Shown here: one piece after another, positions 6,312 through 13,472 of the stretch
Position numbering within the stretch: the first letter of the stretch is position 1
How the letters are laid out: each line of letters opens with the position of its first letter
Origin: a virus
DNA length: 43,264 nucleotides
Direction: 5' to 3' (one strand)
IMG/VR virus record: IMGVR_UViG_3300020020_000082
Coordinates: 1 to 43,264 of that record
Notes under the pieces: model-generated
What the model saw: only the letters and a program-made list of their open reading frames with translations
Databases searched by the model: none
Told to the model about the DNA's origin: nothing
Translations under genes and position numbers: made by a program

Positions 6312-6572
6312 ATGCCGACTATTGCACTCGTCTCGTCCCAAGATCGCGGCCACCGCACGCCCGACGTGCGCCGCTCCGGTGTCCGCATTCAGCCGCCGCT
6401 GTTCATTGCCGGCAAGCGCACCGCCCGTATCCCGCAACACTCGCGGTTCCATCCAGCGATTGAGGCCCGCATCAAGGCCGACATCAAGCGGTTCAACATC
6501 TCGCGCAGCTTCGCCGTCGCGTGGCACGTCGCGCACTCGATGGGGCTGTTGCCCTTGGTGGCGAAACGGTGA
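6312..6572 (+). CDS. Small basic protein, possible DNA-binding, 86 aa
   Basis: ATG 6312 is preceded by CAAGGAGCC. It encodes 86 residues with high Arg/His content and a C-terminal region (ARIKADIKRFNISRSFAVAW) consistent with a ribbon-helix-helix or short HTH. No family assigned. Last well-supported gene before the 6644 terminator. Confidence 0.6.
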   Translation: MPTIALVSSQDRGHRTPDVRRSGVRIQPPLFIAGKRTARIPQHSRFHPAIEARIKADIKRFNISRSFAVAWHVAHSMGLLPLVAKR

Positions 6573-6634
6573 CGCGGCTGATCGAGTTCGTCGTCGCGCT
6601 CGTCCTCGCCGCGCTCGATCTGCGGCGGCGCTAG
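6569..6634 (+). CDS. Possible 21-aa membrane peptide
   Basis: GTG 6569 overlaps the upstream stop as GTGA and opens with the same codons for TRLI as the 4861 gene. It encodes a short hydrophobic peptide (TRLIEFVVALVLAALDLRRR) ending ten bases before the terminator stem. The size makes it uncertain; it may be a small toxic or membrane peptide or only a chance frame. Confidence 0.3.
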   Translation: MTRLIEFVVALVLAALDLRRR

Positions 6635-6643
6635 GTTGATTCG

Positions 6644-6689
6644 GCCGGCATACCCCCACATCTCGCGGGGGTACGCCGGCTGTTTTTTT
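6644..6689 (+). terminator. Strong rho-independent terminator
   Basis: Arms GCCGGCATACCCCC (from 6644) and GGGGGTACGCCGGC (ending 6680) pair over 14 positions with one internal A/C mismatch, followed by TGTTTTTTT. It closes the 3182-6634 rightward operon. Confidence 0.9.
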
Positions 6690-6805
6690 GACATAGGATG
6701 GGCCGGCTACCGGGCGCGATGGCCATCGTTGCCCCCAGCACAGCGCGGCGCCTTTCCGCCACGCTGGCCCGGTAGTTTCACCGCGCCTCTGAAGGAGAGG
6801 CATCA
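6690..6805 (+). promoter_or_regulatory. Leader region upstream of primase-helicase
   Basis: About 115 bp without a gene. TTGACA at 6687-6692 could be a -35 element, but no convincing -10 is placed 16-18 bp later. Perfect 9-bp inverted arms CTACCGGGC (6707-6715) and GCCCGGTAG (6767-6775) could fold the leader RNA. A strong ribosome binding site (GAAGGAGAGG) precedes ATG 6806. Confidence 0.4.
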
Positions 6806-8548
6806 ATGCCCTTGAGTTTTCACGAGGTACTGACCCGGTTCGGCCCCTACAAACAGACAGGCAAGGAATACCGCGTCCGGTGCCCCGTGCACGGGGACGA
6901 CACGCCGAGTCTGGACATTGCCGAGGGCAACGTCGGCCCCCTGTTCCAGTGCCGCAGCGCCGGCTGTCAATCCGGCGATATCCTGGCCGCTGTCGGCCTG
7001 ACCTGGGCCGACGTGCTGCCGCAGCACAACGGGCACGTCGAGCACTGGGATCACGTCCACGAGTACCACCGCCGCGACGGGACGCTGATCTACCGCGTCT
7101 ACCGACGCGGCACCGGCAAATCGAAGGTCATTCGCCAGCAAGCCGCCAACGGCGCCTGGACCCTCAAGGGTATCAACCCCGTGCCCTACCGGCTGCCGCA
7201 CCTCCACGGCCCCGTGATCCTCGTGGTCGAAGGCGAGAAGGCCGCAGACGCGCTCTGGCAGCTTGGCTACGAGGCGACGTGCAATTCCGGCGGCGCCGGC
7301 AAGTGGCGCGAATCTGATACCGCCGCACTCAAGGCGGCTGGTATTTCCGGCGTGGTGATTCTCCCCGACAATGACGAGGCCGGGACGGCGCACGCGGCGC
7401 TAGTCGAGGCCAGCGCCAAGGCCGCAGGGCTGACGACCCGCCGCGCCATCCTCCCTGGCTTGCCGCCGTCTGGGGACGCCCACGACTGGCTCCAGGCGCA
7501 CACCGCCGACGACTTTGCCGCCGCCCTGAAGCCGGCGGCGCCCGCCATCCTGCCGGACCTCGCGGACGCCGTAGACGTGGTGGCCGAGGGGCAACACATC
7601 GCCGCGACCGGCATTCAGTACGTGATCGAGGGCATCATCCCTGAATACGGGATGCTCGGGTTCCTCGTCGCCGCCGCGAAGGTGGGCAAGACGACGCTGG
7701 GCCACGCCCTGGCGGCAGCCGTGGCGAACGGTGAGACGTTCCTGGGCCGCGCCGTCACGCAACGCCGCGTCCTGGTGATCGCCGCCGAAGATCCCCCGGA
7801 ATACACCGCCTACCTCGCGCGACATCTCAACGTCCAGCCGGGGCAGATGACGTTCAGCCGCGCGCCGCTCCAGTTGAACGCCGAGGGCCTGGAGCGCATC
7901 TGCAACACCGTGAGGCATGGCGGCTACGGGCTCGTCCTGATCGCGTCCTGGCAAGCCGTGATCCTGGGGCTGGTGAAGGACGAGAACGACAACGCCGGGT
8001 CCGTGGTGGTGGTCGAGCGCGTGAAGCAGGCGACCCGCACGACGGCGATCCCGTGGCTCATCGACGCGCACGCCGGCAAGCGCGAGGATCAAGGCGACGA
8101 GGCCGATCCAACCAAGGCGTTGCGCGGCGCGTCAGCGGCAGCCGGCGCGGCCGATTACCTGCTCAGCCTCCGGTATGCCGATGGGCCGTTCTCCACCAAG
8201 CGGCGGCTCTCTGGGAAGGGGCGGTTCGTCAACCTGGAGCCCATTGGGATCGGCTACGACCTCGCCACAGGCCACTACGACCTGGACGACTCGCTAGACA
8301 AGAAAACGCCCATGATCGAAACGACGTGGCGGCTGATTGTCGAAACTGGCGCGCTGGCGCAGGATTGGGCCGGCGTTGGCGTGATCGCGGTGCGCGCGGG
8401 GCTCTGCGACGACTCGCACAAGCTCACGGGCGGGATTCGGAAAAAGGTGGTCGAGGCCCTGCGCGGGCGCCCAGGCGTGCAGCAGTGGAAGAACGAGGCA
8501 GGGCGCTGGGTCTATCGGGTTGGGGTGGATGACGCGCCGGGTATCTAA
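6806..8548 (+). CDS. Primase-helicase (CHC2 zinc finger, TOPRIM, RecA-like ATPase), 580 aa
   Basis: Bifunctional replication protein that primes and unwinds DNA at the phage fork. The N terminus has a CHC2 zinc finger (C26, H29, C49, C54). The TOPRIM core follows: VILVVEGEKAAD with E142/E144 and VVILPDNDEAG with D188/D190. After a linker, a RecA/RepA-type ATPase has a P-loop-like AAAKVGKTTL (K295), a second block VLVIAAED and a Walker B-like GLVLIASWQ. The C-terminal 100 residues may be a winged-helix region. It resembles primase-AAA fusions in many phages and plasmids. The gene stands alone after a terminator with a strong ribosome binding site. Confidence 0.9.
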   Translation: MPLSFHEVLTRFGPYKQTGKEYRVRCPVHGDDTPSLDIAEGNVGPLFQCRSAGCQSGDILAAVGLTWADVLPQHNGHVEHWDHVHEYHRRDGTLIYRVYRRGTGKSKVIRQQAANGAWTLKGINPVPYRLPHLHGPVILVVEGEKAADALWQLGYEATCNSGGAGKWRESDTAALKAAGISGVVILPDNDEAGTAHAALVEASAKAAGLTTRRAILPGLPPSGDAHDWLQAHTADDFAAALKPAAPAILPDLADAVDVVAEGQHIAATGIQYVIEGIIPEYGMLGFLVAAAKVGKTTLGHALAAAVANGETFLGRAVTQRRVLVIAAEDPPEYTAYLARHLNVQPGQMTFSRAPLQLNAEGLERICNTVRHGGYGLVLIASWQAVILGLVKDENDNAGSVVVVERVKQATRTTAIPWLIDAHAGKREDQGDEADPTKALRGASAAAGAADYLLSLRYADGPFSTKRRLSGKGRFVNLEPIGIGYDLATGHYDLDDSLDKKTPMIETTWRLIVETGALAQDWAGVGVIAVRAGLCDDSHKLTGGIRKKVVEALRGRPGVQQWKNEAGRWVYRVGVDDAPGI

Positions 8549-8762
8549 TCTCGCGGCCTGGATCAAGTGCCCGCTCTGTGACGACTACCTCTGCACGATC
8601 CACCACATGCACGCGCACGACTGCCCGTGCCCAGCGGTCGAGGACTGGCCCGAGCCAGGGCCGTACGTGCCTACAGGAGCCGTGCCTGCACCGGCGGCGC
8701 CCGCCACAACAGGCCGGCGACGCGGTCGAGCGCCCGCCCGTCGAGCACCTCGTCAGCCGTGA
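8529..8762 (+). CDS. Small zinc-binding phage protein, 77 aa
   Basis: ATG 8529 lies inside the end of the primase-helicase gene behind GGGG; a TTG at 8520 is possible. The conserved core WIKCPLCDDYLCTIHHMHAH then DCPCPAVEDW holds many Cys/His ligands and is a recurrent early phage protein type, probably a zinc finger. The C-terminal 30 residues are Pro/Ala/Arg-rich. Its 3' end overlaps the convergent gene 8671-8946. Function unknown. Confidence 0.7.
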   Translation: MTRRVSNLAAWIKCPLCDDYLCTIHHMHAHDCPCPAVEDWPEPGPYVPTGAVPAPAAPATTGRRRGRAPARRAPRQP

Positions 8763-8946
8763 CCTTCTCGGTGCGCCAGCCGGCCTTCTGCGCCTGGGCG
8801 CAAGGCTCGCATTTCTTCGCGCCGCACAGATGCACGAACAACTGCCCGCGCTGAAACACCCAGCCGTCACGGTGGATCTTCGGCGGCTCGATGCCCACTG
8901 CCGCCAACTGATCGAGGAAACTCCACGGATCGCGCTTTCCGATCAT
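8671..8946 (-). CDS. Hypothetical protein with CxxxxCxxC motif, 91 aa
   Basis: Last gene of the leftward mini-operon; the start overlaps the upstream stop (ATGA at 8943-8946). It reads KRDPWSFLDQLAAVGIEPP, GWVFQRGQLFVHL, and CGAKKCEPCAQAQ, suggesting a small zinc-binding domain. Its last 92 bases overlap the convergent 8529-8762 gene on the other strand, an unusual but credible arrangement since both frames have coupled or conserved starts. Confidence 0.6.
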   Translation of the reverse strand: MIGKRDPWSFLDQLAAVGIEPPKIHRDGWVFQRGQLFVHLCGAKKCEPCAQAQKAGWRTEKVTADEVLDGRALDRVAGLLWRAPPVQARLL

Positions 8947-9101
8947 TGGTCAGCCTCGCTCGCTATGCGTGCGTTCCTGACCGCCTGGAGCAGTTCGCCT
9001 TTCGGCATGGTGTTGCCAGCCATCCGCGCCAGAAACACGATGTCTGCCTCTAGTGCCGCGCATCGTCCCAGATACCACTTCTCGATCTCAGCCGCCGTCA
9101 C
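8943..9101 (-). CDS. Hypothetical small helical protein, 52 aa
   Basis: The GTG 9101 start overlaps the upstream stop (GTGA). The frame could extend to 9182, but the coupled start is more credible. It encodes a helical peptide (EIEKWYLGRCAALEADIVF, then MPKGELLQAVRNARIASEAD). Function unknown. Confidence 0.55.
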   Translation of the reverse strand: MTAAEIEKWYLGRCAALEADIVFLARMAGNTMPKGELLQAVRNARIASEADQ

Positions 9102-9274
9102 TCGACGCCCATACACCGGTAGCAGCGCCACGGCAGCAACAACGGATTCGACACCTGATAGAGACGCCCACACGCCGAACAAGCGACCGACACCGGCTCC
9201 GCGTGATGCTCATCATACGAGCGCCCGTCTGTCGGCAACGCCGGAAGCTCGCGCCCTTCGCTGTCGCGGATCAC
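9098..9274 (-). CDS. Zinc-ribbon protein, 58 aa
   Basis: GTG 9274 start overlaps the stop of the gene before it (GTGA). The C terminus carries CSACGRLYQV ... PWRCYRCMG, a CxxC-x(14)-CxxC ribbon typical of small transcription- or nucleic-acid-binding proteins. The N-terminal half is polar. Third gene of the repressor mini-operon. Confidence 0.6.
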   Translation of the reverse strand: MIRDSEGRELPALPTDGRSYDEHHAEPVSVACSACGRLYQVSNPLLLPWRCYRCMGVE

Positions 9275-9522
9275 AGCTTCACCGGGATGCCGAACAGGCG
9301 CAGGAATCCATCGCCAGGAATGGCGACGATGTAGTGCCCCAGGACGTTCGCGGTCCTGCACGCCGCCAAGTCGAGAGGGGGGACCAACACGTTGATGAAG
9401 TTCACGCCGCCAGGGTAATCCGTGGGCCATCGCGAGGCCCGGTCGCGCTCGCGGCGCTCCAGTTCGATGCACCGCTTTTTGTACATCCGCGCGTCACGCT
9501 GGGAGATGGTTCGCGCAGGCAT
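9271..9522 (-). CDS. Hypothetical protein, 83 aa
   Basis: ATG 9522 abuts the stop of the HTH gene (9523-9525). It begins with a coiled N-terminal helix (RDARMYKKRCIELERRERDRA), followed by WPTDYPGGVNFINVLVPP and a beta-rich C terminus. The helix plus DYPGG arrangement recurs in uncharacterised phage proteins. Function unknown. Confidence 0.65.
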   Translation of the reverse strand: MPARTISQRDARMYKKRCIELERRERDRASRWPTDYPGGVNFINVLVPPLDLAACRTANVLGHYIVAIPGDGFLRLFGIPVKL

Positions 9523-9753
9523 CTATTCCGCCGGCTTCTGGATCTTGATCCGCTTCCACGGCGACGGGCCCTGCACCTTCACGCGCACGTCGAGCAACGC
9601 CTGGACGGTGCGCGGCCGGGGCGTCGTGTTGCTCTGGAACCAGCGCCACACGGTGATGTAGTTCACCTCCGCGAGCGCGCACAGCTGCCGCAGGGTCAGC
9701 TTCTGTTTCACCGCGTGTCGCTGGATCGCCGTCAGGGCTTCCGATTTAGTCAT
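9523..9753 (-). CDS. Cro/CI-type HTH regulator, 76 aa
   Basis: The start is taken as ATG 9753 (MTKSEALTAIQ); a frame back to 9798 would run through the operator. Helices LTLRQLCALAEVNYITVWRW form a helix-turn-helix (about residues 19-39), followed by a Pro/Arg/Lys-rich C terminus. It most likely binds the palindrome at 9781-9799 and controls both its own operon and the rightward recombination operon. There is no ribosome binding site; the promoter places transcription start at about the ATG. With no integrase visible, it is better viewed as a timing switch than as proof of lysogeny. Confidence 0.75.
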   Translation of the reverse strand: MTKSEALTAIQRHAVKQKLTLRQLCALAEVNYITVWRWFQSNTTPRPRTVQALLDVRVKVQGPSPWKRIKIQKPAE

Positions 9754-9827
9754 GGAGCGAGGGTAGGGGACGGGGCGGCGATTGTCAACGATTGACAATG
9801 CAATCGCGTGGCGGTAATCTCGGCGCC
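9754..9827. promoter_or_regulatory. Divergent promoters with symmetric operator
   Basis: ATTGTCAA (9781-9788), CGA, TTGACAAT (9792-9799) is a perfect 8-bp inverted repeat. Rightward, TTGACA (9792-9797), a 17-bp spacer and TAATCT (9815-9820) predict a start at about 9827, with ATG at 9828. Leftward, TTGACA (complement of 9783-9788), a 17-bp spacer and TACCCT (complement of 9760-9765) predict a start at about 9754, with ATG at 9753. Both genes would be leaderless, and a dimer on the palindrome would cover both -35 elements. Confidence 0.8.
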
Positions 9828-10100
9828 ATGACCCCTCCCCACACCGTTGGCTCGATCCTGCACCAGTGGGACGGCTTCGACACCGAGATCAGCGTGTCCG
9901 CCGGGCAAGTGGAAGGCACGATGGAATTGCGGCTGGCGTCCACCGAGGACGGCATCCGCGCCGCGCTCGTGATCATTCTTACCGGCGAACAGTGCCGAGA
10001 CTTGGCCGGCATCTTCAGTACCGCTGCCGCCGTGATTTACCTCTACACCATGCGGAAGCGCGCCCCCGCGCCTCCCGACGACCAGGAGCATCATCAATGA
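9828..10100 (+). CDS. Hypothetical protein, 90 aa, first of recombination operon
   Basis: ATG 9828 is chosen because it coincides with the predicted transcription start; an upstream frame to 9792 would begin inside the operator. The protein has a beta-rich N-terminal half (DTEISVSAGQVEGTMELRL) and a helix (TGEQCRDLAGIFSTAAAVIYL), then a charged tail. Its stop overlaps the start of the exonuclease-annealase gene, so the two are coupled. Function unknown, possibly a partner of that protein. Confidence 0.65.
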   Translation: MTPPHTVGSILHQWDGFDTEISVSAGQVEGTMELRLASTEDGIRAALVIILTGEQCRDLAGIFSTAAAVIYLYTMRKRAPAPPDDQEHHQ

Positions 10101-11791
10101 CGAACGTGTTACTCATCGACCTGCCGAGCATCGTCTACCCGGCGTGGCACATGGCCGCGTCCGATCCGAATCCGAACGCCACCTCCGTCCAGAGCCTCGA
10201 CCGCATTCGTGGGCTGGCGCACGGGCAGACGCACGTCGCCATCGCCTGCGATAGCAAGCGCAGTGTGCGCCGGGACAAAGACCCGACCTACAAGGCGAAC
10301 CGCAAGGTCGAGGACCGCGCGCCGCTCTACCACCAGATGGATCTGGTGACGGACGCGCTCAAGGCGGAAGGCTTCCCGATCTGGAGCATCGAGGGATTCG
10401 AGGCCGATGACATCATCGCGTCAGCGGTGCGGCGGGCGCTCCTGGCGCCGAACGTCACGGTGCAGATCGTGAGCGCCGACAAGGATCTGCTCGCCCTGGT
10501 GAACGAGCGCGTGACGCTGAAGTCGCTGAAGGATGGCTCGACCATCGACGCGGCGGTCGTGCTGCAAAAGTTCGGCGTGCGGCCCGATCAGATTCCCGAC
10601 TACCTGTGCCTCGTGGGCGACGCCTCCGACAACATCAAGGGCGCCGACAAGATCGGCCCCGTGACCGCCGTGAAGCTCCTGGGTACCTACGGCAGCCTGG
10701 ACGGGGTCTACACCGCCTGGGGCGCCGACGCCGGCCAGTTCGCCCCGGCCGTGTCCGCGTCCCTGGGCGCCTTCCTGTCGCGGGCGGATGACGTGATGGA
10801 ATTGATTCGCCTGCGCGCGGATCTCCCGATTCCTTTCGAGGACATTGCCGTGGAACGACCGCAACCGCTGTTTGACGTGCCCGCCGATTCGGGCTTCGCG
10901 TTCGATGCCGATCCGACCGGCCTGCCGGCGCCGGCCACGCCGCCGGCCACCGACGCGGAGCTCGCGCCGTATCGCGCCCAGATCGAGAAGTCTGCGGAAG
11001 CCGCGCACGCGGTGCCGCTCCTGCCCGAGGCGCCCCCGCCGGCCCCTGCACGCCGCGTGCGTCAGCCGAAGCCGCCGGCCGTGGAGTCCACGCCGCGCGT
11101 CACGGTGGAGGAAATGAAGGCGATGCAGGCCGAGGCCGCGAAGCCTGCGCCCGTGCCCGAGAGCCATCCGGCGCCACAGAAGCCTATCGAGGTGATCGTG
11201 GACGAGGCCGCGAAGCGGCTGGAGGCGAAGCCTGCGCCCGAGGAACAGCGCCGGAAGCAGCCCGAGCCGACGACGGCGCTGGTGCCCCAGGTGATCGACG
11301 CGGACTACTCGCGGCAGTTGGAGCCGCGCTCGATCTCTGAGGCGCAAACGATCTCCAAGTGGGCGCTCGACTCGCACCTGTTCGGTTCCTACGGGAGCGC
11401 GCAGGCGATCATGATGACGATCATGGCGGGCCGCGAGATGGGCATGGCGACCATGCACAGCCTCCGCGCCTTCCACGTCATCGACAGCAAGCCGGTCCTG
11501 GCGGCTGACGCGATCCGCGCGCTCGTGATGCGCTCCGGGTTGGTGGAGTATCTGCGCTGCACCGAGCGCACAAACAAGATCGCCACGTTCGCCATCAAGC
11601 GCAAGGGTGACCCGGAAGTGACGCTCTCCTACACCATCGAAGAGGCCCAGGCCGCAGGGCTGGTGCGGCCGGGCAGCGGCTGGGTCAAGAATCCGGCCGA
11701 CCTGCTAGTCGCCCGCGCCGGGGCGAAGATTTGCCGCCTCGTCTGCCCCGATGTGATTCACGGCATCTACGCGCCAGAGGAAATGGAGTAG
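10097..11791 (+). CDS. FEN-type 5'-3' exonuclease fused to RecT-like annealing protein, 564 aa
   Basis: Residues 1 to about 280 match the 5'-nuclease family (T5 FEN, Pol I N-domain): LLIDLPSIVY with D8; CDSKRSVRRDKDPTYKANR with D52; SIEGFEADDIIA with E102/D104/D105; IVSADKDLLALV with D128/D130; LVGDASDNIKGADKIGPVTA with D175/D178 and the helix-hairpin-helix. A Pro/Ala-rich linker (about 285-397) leads to a C-terminal domain (398-564) resembling phage RecT annealing proteins: AQAIMMTIMAGREMGM, VIDSKPVLAADAIRALV, EEAQAAGLV, and GIYAPEEME. The frame is uninterrupted. One chain would supply both resection and annealing, normally two proteins (Exo/Beta, RecE/RecT). Start ATG 10097 overlaps the previous stop. 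Confidence 0.85.
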   Translation: MTNVLLIDLPSIVYPAWHMAASDPNPNATSVQSLDRIRGLAHGQTHVAIACDSKRSVRRDKDPTYKANRKVEDRAPLYHQMDLVTDALKAEGFPIWSIEGFEADDIIASAVRRALLAPNVTVQIVSADKDLLALVNERVTLKSLKDGSTIDAAVVLQKFGVRPDQIPDYLCLVGDASDNIKGADKIGPVTAVKLLGTYGSLDGVYTAWGADAGQFAPAVSASLGAFLSRADDVMELIRLRADLPIPFEDIAVERPQPLFDVPADSGFAFDADPTGLPAPATPPATDAELAPYRAQIEKSAEAAHAVPLLPEAPPPAPARRVRQPKPPAVESTPRVTVEEMKAMQAEAAKPAPVPESHPAPQKPIEVIVDEAAKRLEAKPAPEEQRRKQPEPTTALVPQVIDADYSRQLEPRSISEAQTISKWALDSHLFGSYGSAQAIMMTIMAGREMGMATMHSLRAFHVIDSKPVLAADAIRALVMRSGLVEYLRCTERTNKIATFAIKRKGDPEVTLSYTIEEAQAAGLVRPGSGWVKNPADLLVARAGAKICRLVCPDVIHGIYAPEEME

Positions 11792-11793
11792 CG

Positions 11794-12318
11794 ATGGCCA
11801 CCGGAGACGACGCAATCCGCCTGCTGCAACAGATCGACGCAAAACTCGGCATCCTGGTGGGCCTGCTGTCGATGCAGCAGGCCCACCCGGTTCCGGCGCC
11901 GCCGCCGAACCCGTGGAATGGCCCGCCGGTGTCGCCGCACACGCCGAGGCAGGCACAGCCCGAGCCGCCGCGCGTGGCGTCAGACTTCGACCTGGACGGG
12001 AAGTTTGGCGACCCGGAAGTGCGGGCGAAGTCGCCGCGCGACTGGACCGGGCCGACGATGGCCGGCAAGCACTTCAGCGAGTGCCCGCCGGAATACCTCG
12101 ACCTTGTCGCGGAGCGCCTGGAGTATTTCGCCGGCCAGAACGACCTGGACCCCAGCCAGGAGATGAAGGACAAGGCCCGGTGGAACCGCCTGGACGCGAG
12201 CCGCGCCAGGGGCTGGGCCGCGCGCATTCGCGCCGGCTACACGCCGAGGCCGCGCCAGGACGCGGCGCCGATGGAGGCGGGCGACCCTGGGCCGTTCACG
12301 GACGAGATCCCTTTCTGA
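11794..12318 (+). CDS. Conserved recombination-region protein, 174 aa
   Basis: ATG 11794 lies two bases after the upstream stop and is preceded by GGAG. After a helical start (DDAIRLLQQIDAKLGIL) and a Pro-rich stretch, it contains DGKFGDPEVRAKSPRDW, GPTMAGKHFSECPPEYLD, and DASRARGWAARIRAGY, a signature I recognise from uncharacterised phage proteins often near recombination genes. It is possibly single-strand DNA-associated, given the acidic C-terminal tail ending DEIPF (as in SSB tails, DxxIPF). That resemblance is inference only. Confidence 0.75.
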   Translation: MATGDDAIRLLQQIDAKLGILVGLLSMQQAHPVPAPPPNPWNGPPVSPHTPRQAQPEPPRVASDFDLDGKFGDPEVRAKSPRDWTGPTMAGKHFSECPPEYLDLVAERLEYFAGQNDLDPSQEMKDKARWNRLDASRARGWAARIRAGYTPRPRQDAAPMEAGDPGPFTDEIPF

Positions 12319-12329
12319 CGGAGGCATCA

Positions 12330-12581
12330 ATGCGCGGATCTGCATGGAGGCGGCGTCGAGAGGCCCAACAGGAGGCCCGCCGCAACGAGGCCATCGAGGA
12401 GTTCTTCGGGCTCAAGCTCCAGAATGGCGCACTCGGCCAGGACGGCTACACCGCGTATCACGCTGGCTGTGCGCCGCCCAGGGCGCGCGACGGCTACGGC
12501 TGGGCACCTGAGGACGCCCGGCCCTGCGCGGGCTGTGGCGGGCCGATAGGCCAGCCGCCGCGCCAGGAGGCAGGACAGTGA
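12330..12581 (+). CDS. Small Cys-containing protein, 83 aa
   Basis: ATG 12330 follows GGAGGCATCA. Arg-rich N terminus (RGSAWRRRREAQQEARR), then NEAIEEFFGLKL and, near the end, ARPCAGCGGPIG, a single CxxC knuckle with another cysteine at HAGCAPP. The C-terminal GQPPRQE is echoed at the end of the next protein (GQPPRQKD), hinting at shared ancestry or a linker motif. Confidence 0.55.
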   Translation: MRGSAWRRRREAQQEARRNEAIEEFFGLKLQNGALGQDGYTAYHAGCAPPRARDGYGWAPEDARPCAGCGGPIGQPPRQEAGQ

Positions 12582-12742
12582 GCCAGCCACAGAGAGCACT
12601 GCCCATTGTTCCCTGCCCGTGCGGCTCGTCAGAGCCTTACTGGCACGGGCCAGAGCACGGCACGCGCGAGTACTGCTGTGACGCCTGCTGGGCGAAGCGG
12701 CAAGGCCAGCCGCCGCGCCAGAAGGACGGAGCCGGGGCATGA
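12578..12742 (+). CDS. Zinc-ribbon protein, 54 aa
   Basis: GTG 12578 overlaps the preceding stop (GTGA). The short protein has CPCGSSEPYWHG and EYCCDACWAKRQG, a four-cysteine ribbon, ending GQPPRQKDGAGA. Its stop overlaps the next ATG (ATGA). Function unknown. Confidence 0.6.
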   Translation: MSQPQRALPIVPCPCGSSEPYWHGPEHGTREYCCDACWAKRQGQPPRQKDGAGA

Positions 12743-12921
12743 AACACAGGTTCGACTGGCGCTTCCCAGACCGTGTCGCGCAGATGCGGTCCTTCCTCGA
12801 TCCGCCGAAGCCGCCGCCGGGGCGCTCGTTTGCTGACGCGGTCCTGAACGCGGTCGTGTTCGTCGCGCTCGTCGCGGGCGTGGTGTTCGTGGTCGCCGTC
12901 CTGATCGGGTTGGTCGGATGA
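12739..12921 (+). CDS. Single-span membrane protein, 60 aa
   Basis: ATGA-coupled start. A basic/aromatic N terminus (MKHRFDWRFPDRVAQMRSF), a Pro-rich stretch, then one hydrophobic span (residues about 36-58, rich in Val/Ala). Probably N-in inner membrane protein. It could be holin-like by size, but there is no lytic partner beside it. Confidence 0.6.
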   Translation: MKHRFDWRFPDRVAQMRSFLDPPKPPPGRSFADAVLNAVVFVALVAGVVFVVAVLIGLVG

Positions 12922-13160
12922 AGATGTGCGACGTAGCGTGGTGTCTCTCGCAGGCCCCGTGCCCGACCCACAAGCACGCGGTCCCGCCTGCCGACCGCTG
13001 CACCGACTGCCGAGGGACCTGCACGCGCGTGGTCGCCGGTGCGCCGGTGCCGTGCGAGGCGTGCAAGGGCTCCGGCCGCAAGCGCCGCGCCCCCAAGCGC
13101 AAGGGCGAGAAGCTCGCCGTCGATGACCGCGCCCTGATGTCGAAGATGCGGCCGACGTGA
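12918..13160 (+). CDS. DnaJ-type zinc-finger protein, 80 aa
   Basis: ATGA-coupled start. Carries CTDCRGTC ... CEACKGSG (about residues 28-52), the CxxCxGxC/CxxCxGxG pattern of one DnaJ cysteine-rich module, plus an N-terminal CDVAWCLSQAPC cluster. No J domain is present. The C-terminal 30 residues are Lys/Arg-rich. Free-standing DnaJ-like zinc fingers are frequent in phage early operons; the target is unknown. Confidence 0.7.
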   Translation: MKMCDVAWCLSQAPCPTHKHAVPPADRCTDCRGTCTRVVAGAPVPCEACKGSGRKRRAPKRKGEKLAVDDRALMSKMRPT

Positions 13161-13393
13161 GCTACGCCCTGGTGATGTTCGGCGCGACCGTCGAGGACGA
13201 CTCGCTGCTGCTGACGGACGGCACCTGGGAGTCGTTCCCCCGGCTGCTCGTCAAGCGCCCGCCGCGCCGCCCCGACGTGTGGCTGTTCCGCTCCGAGGAC
13301 GCGGCGATGCGCGTGCGGATGTCCTGGCACCGGCCCGACCTGGGTGTCGTCGCCGTGCGCCCGACGCTGCGGCAGGGAGGGCTCTTTGGCTGA
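13157..13393 (+). CDS. Hypothetical protein, 78 aa
   Basis: GTG 13157 overlaps the stop of the zinc-finger gene. Beta-strand-rich (SYALVMFGATVEDDSLLL), then RPDVWLFRSEDAAMRVRMSW and LGVVAVRPTL. No family recognised. Confidence 0.55.
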   Translation: MSYALVMFGATVEDDSLLLTDGTWESFPRLLVKRPPRRPDVWLFRSEDAAMRVRMSWHRPDLGVVAVRPTLRQGGLFG

Positions 13394-13472
13394 CTGCGGC
13401 AACTGCTGCGCGCGGTCGTGGTGCCAGCGGTATCACCACTGCTGGCGAACCATTCCAGAAGGAGCCGAGGCG

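Noticed and set aside
9523-9753. HTH protein considered as a lysogeny repressor.
   Set aside because: No integrase, excisionase or attachment site is visible, and the protein lacks a cleavable C-terminal domain; a timing switch is as likely.
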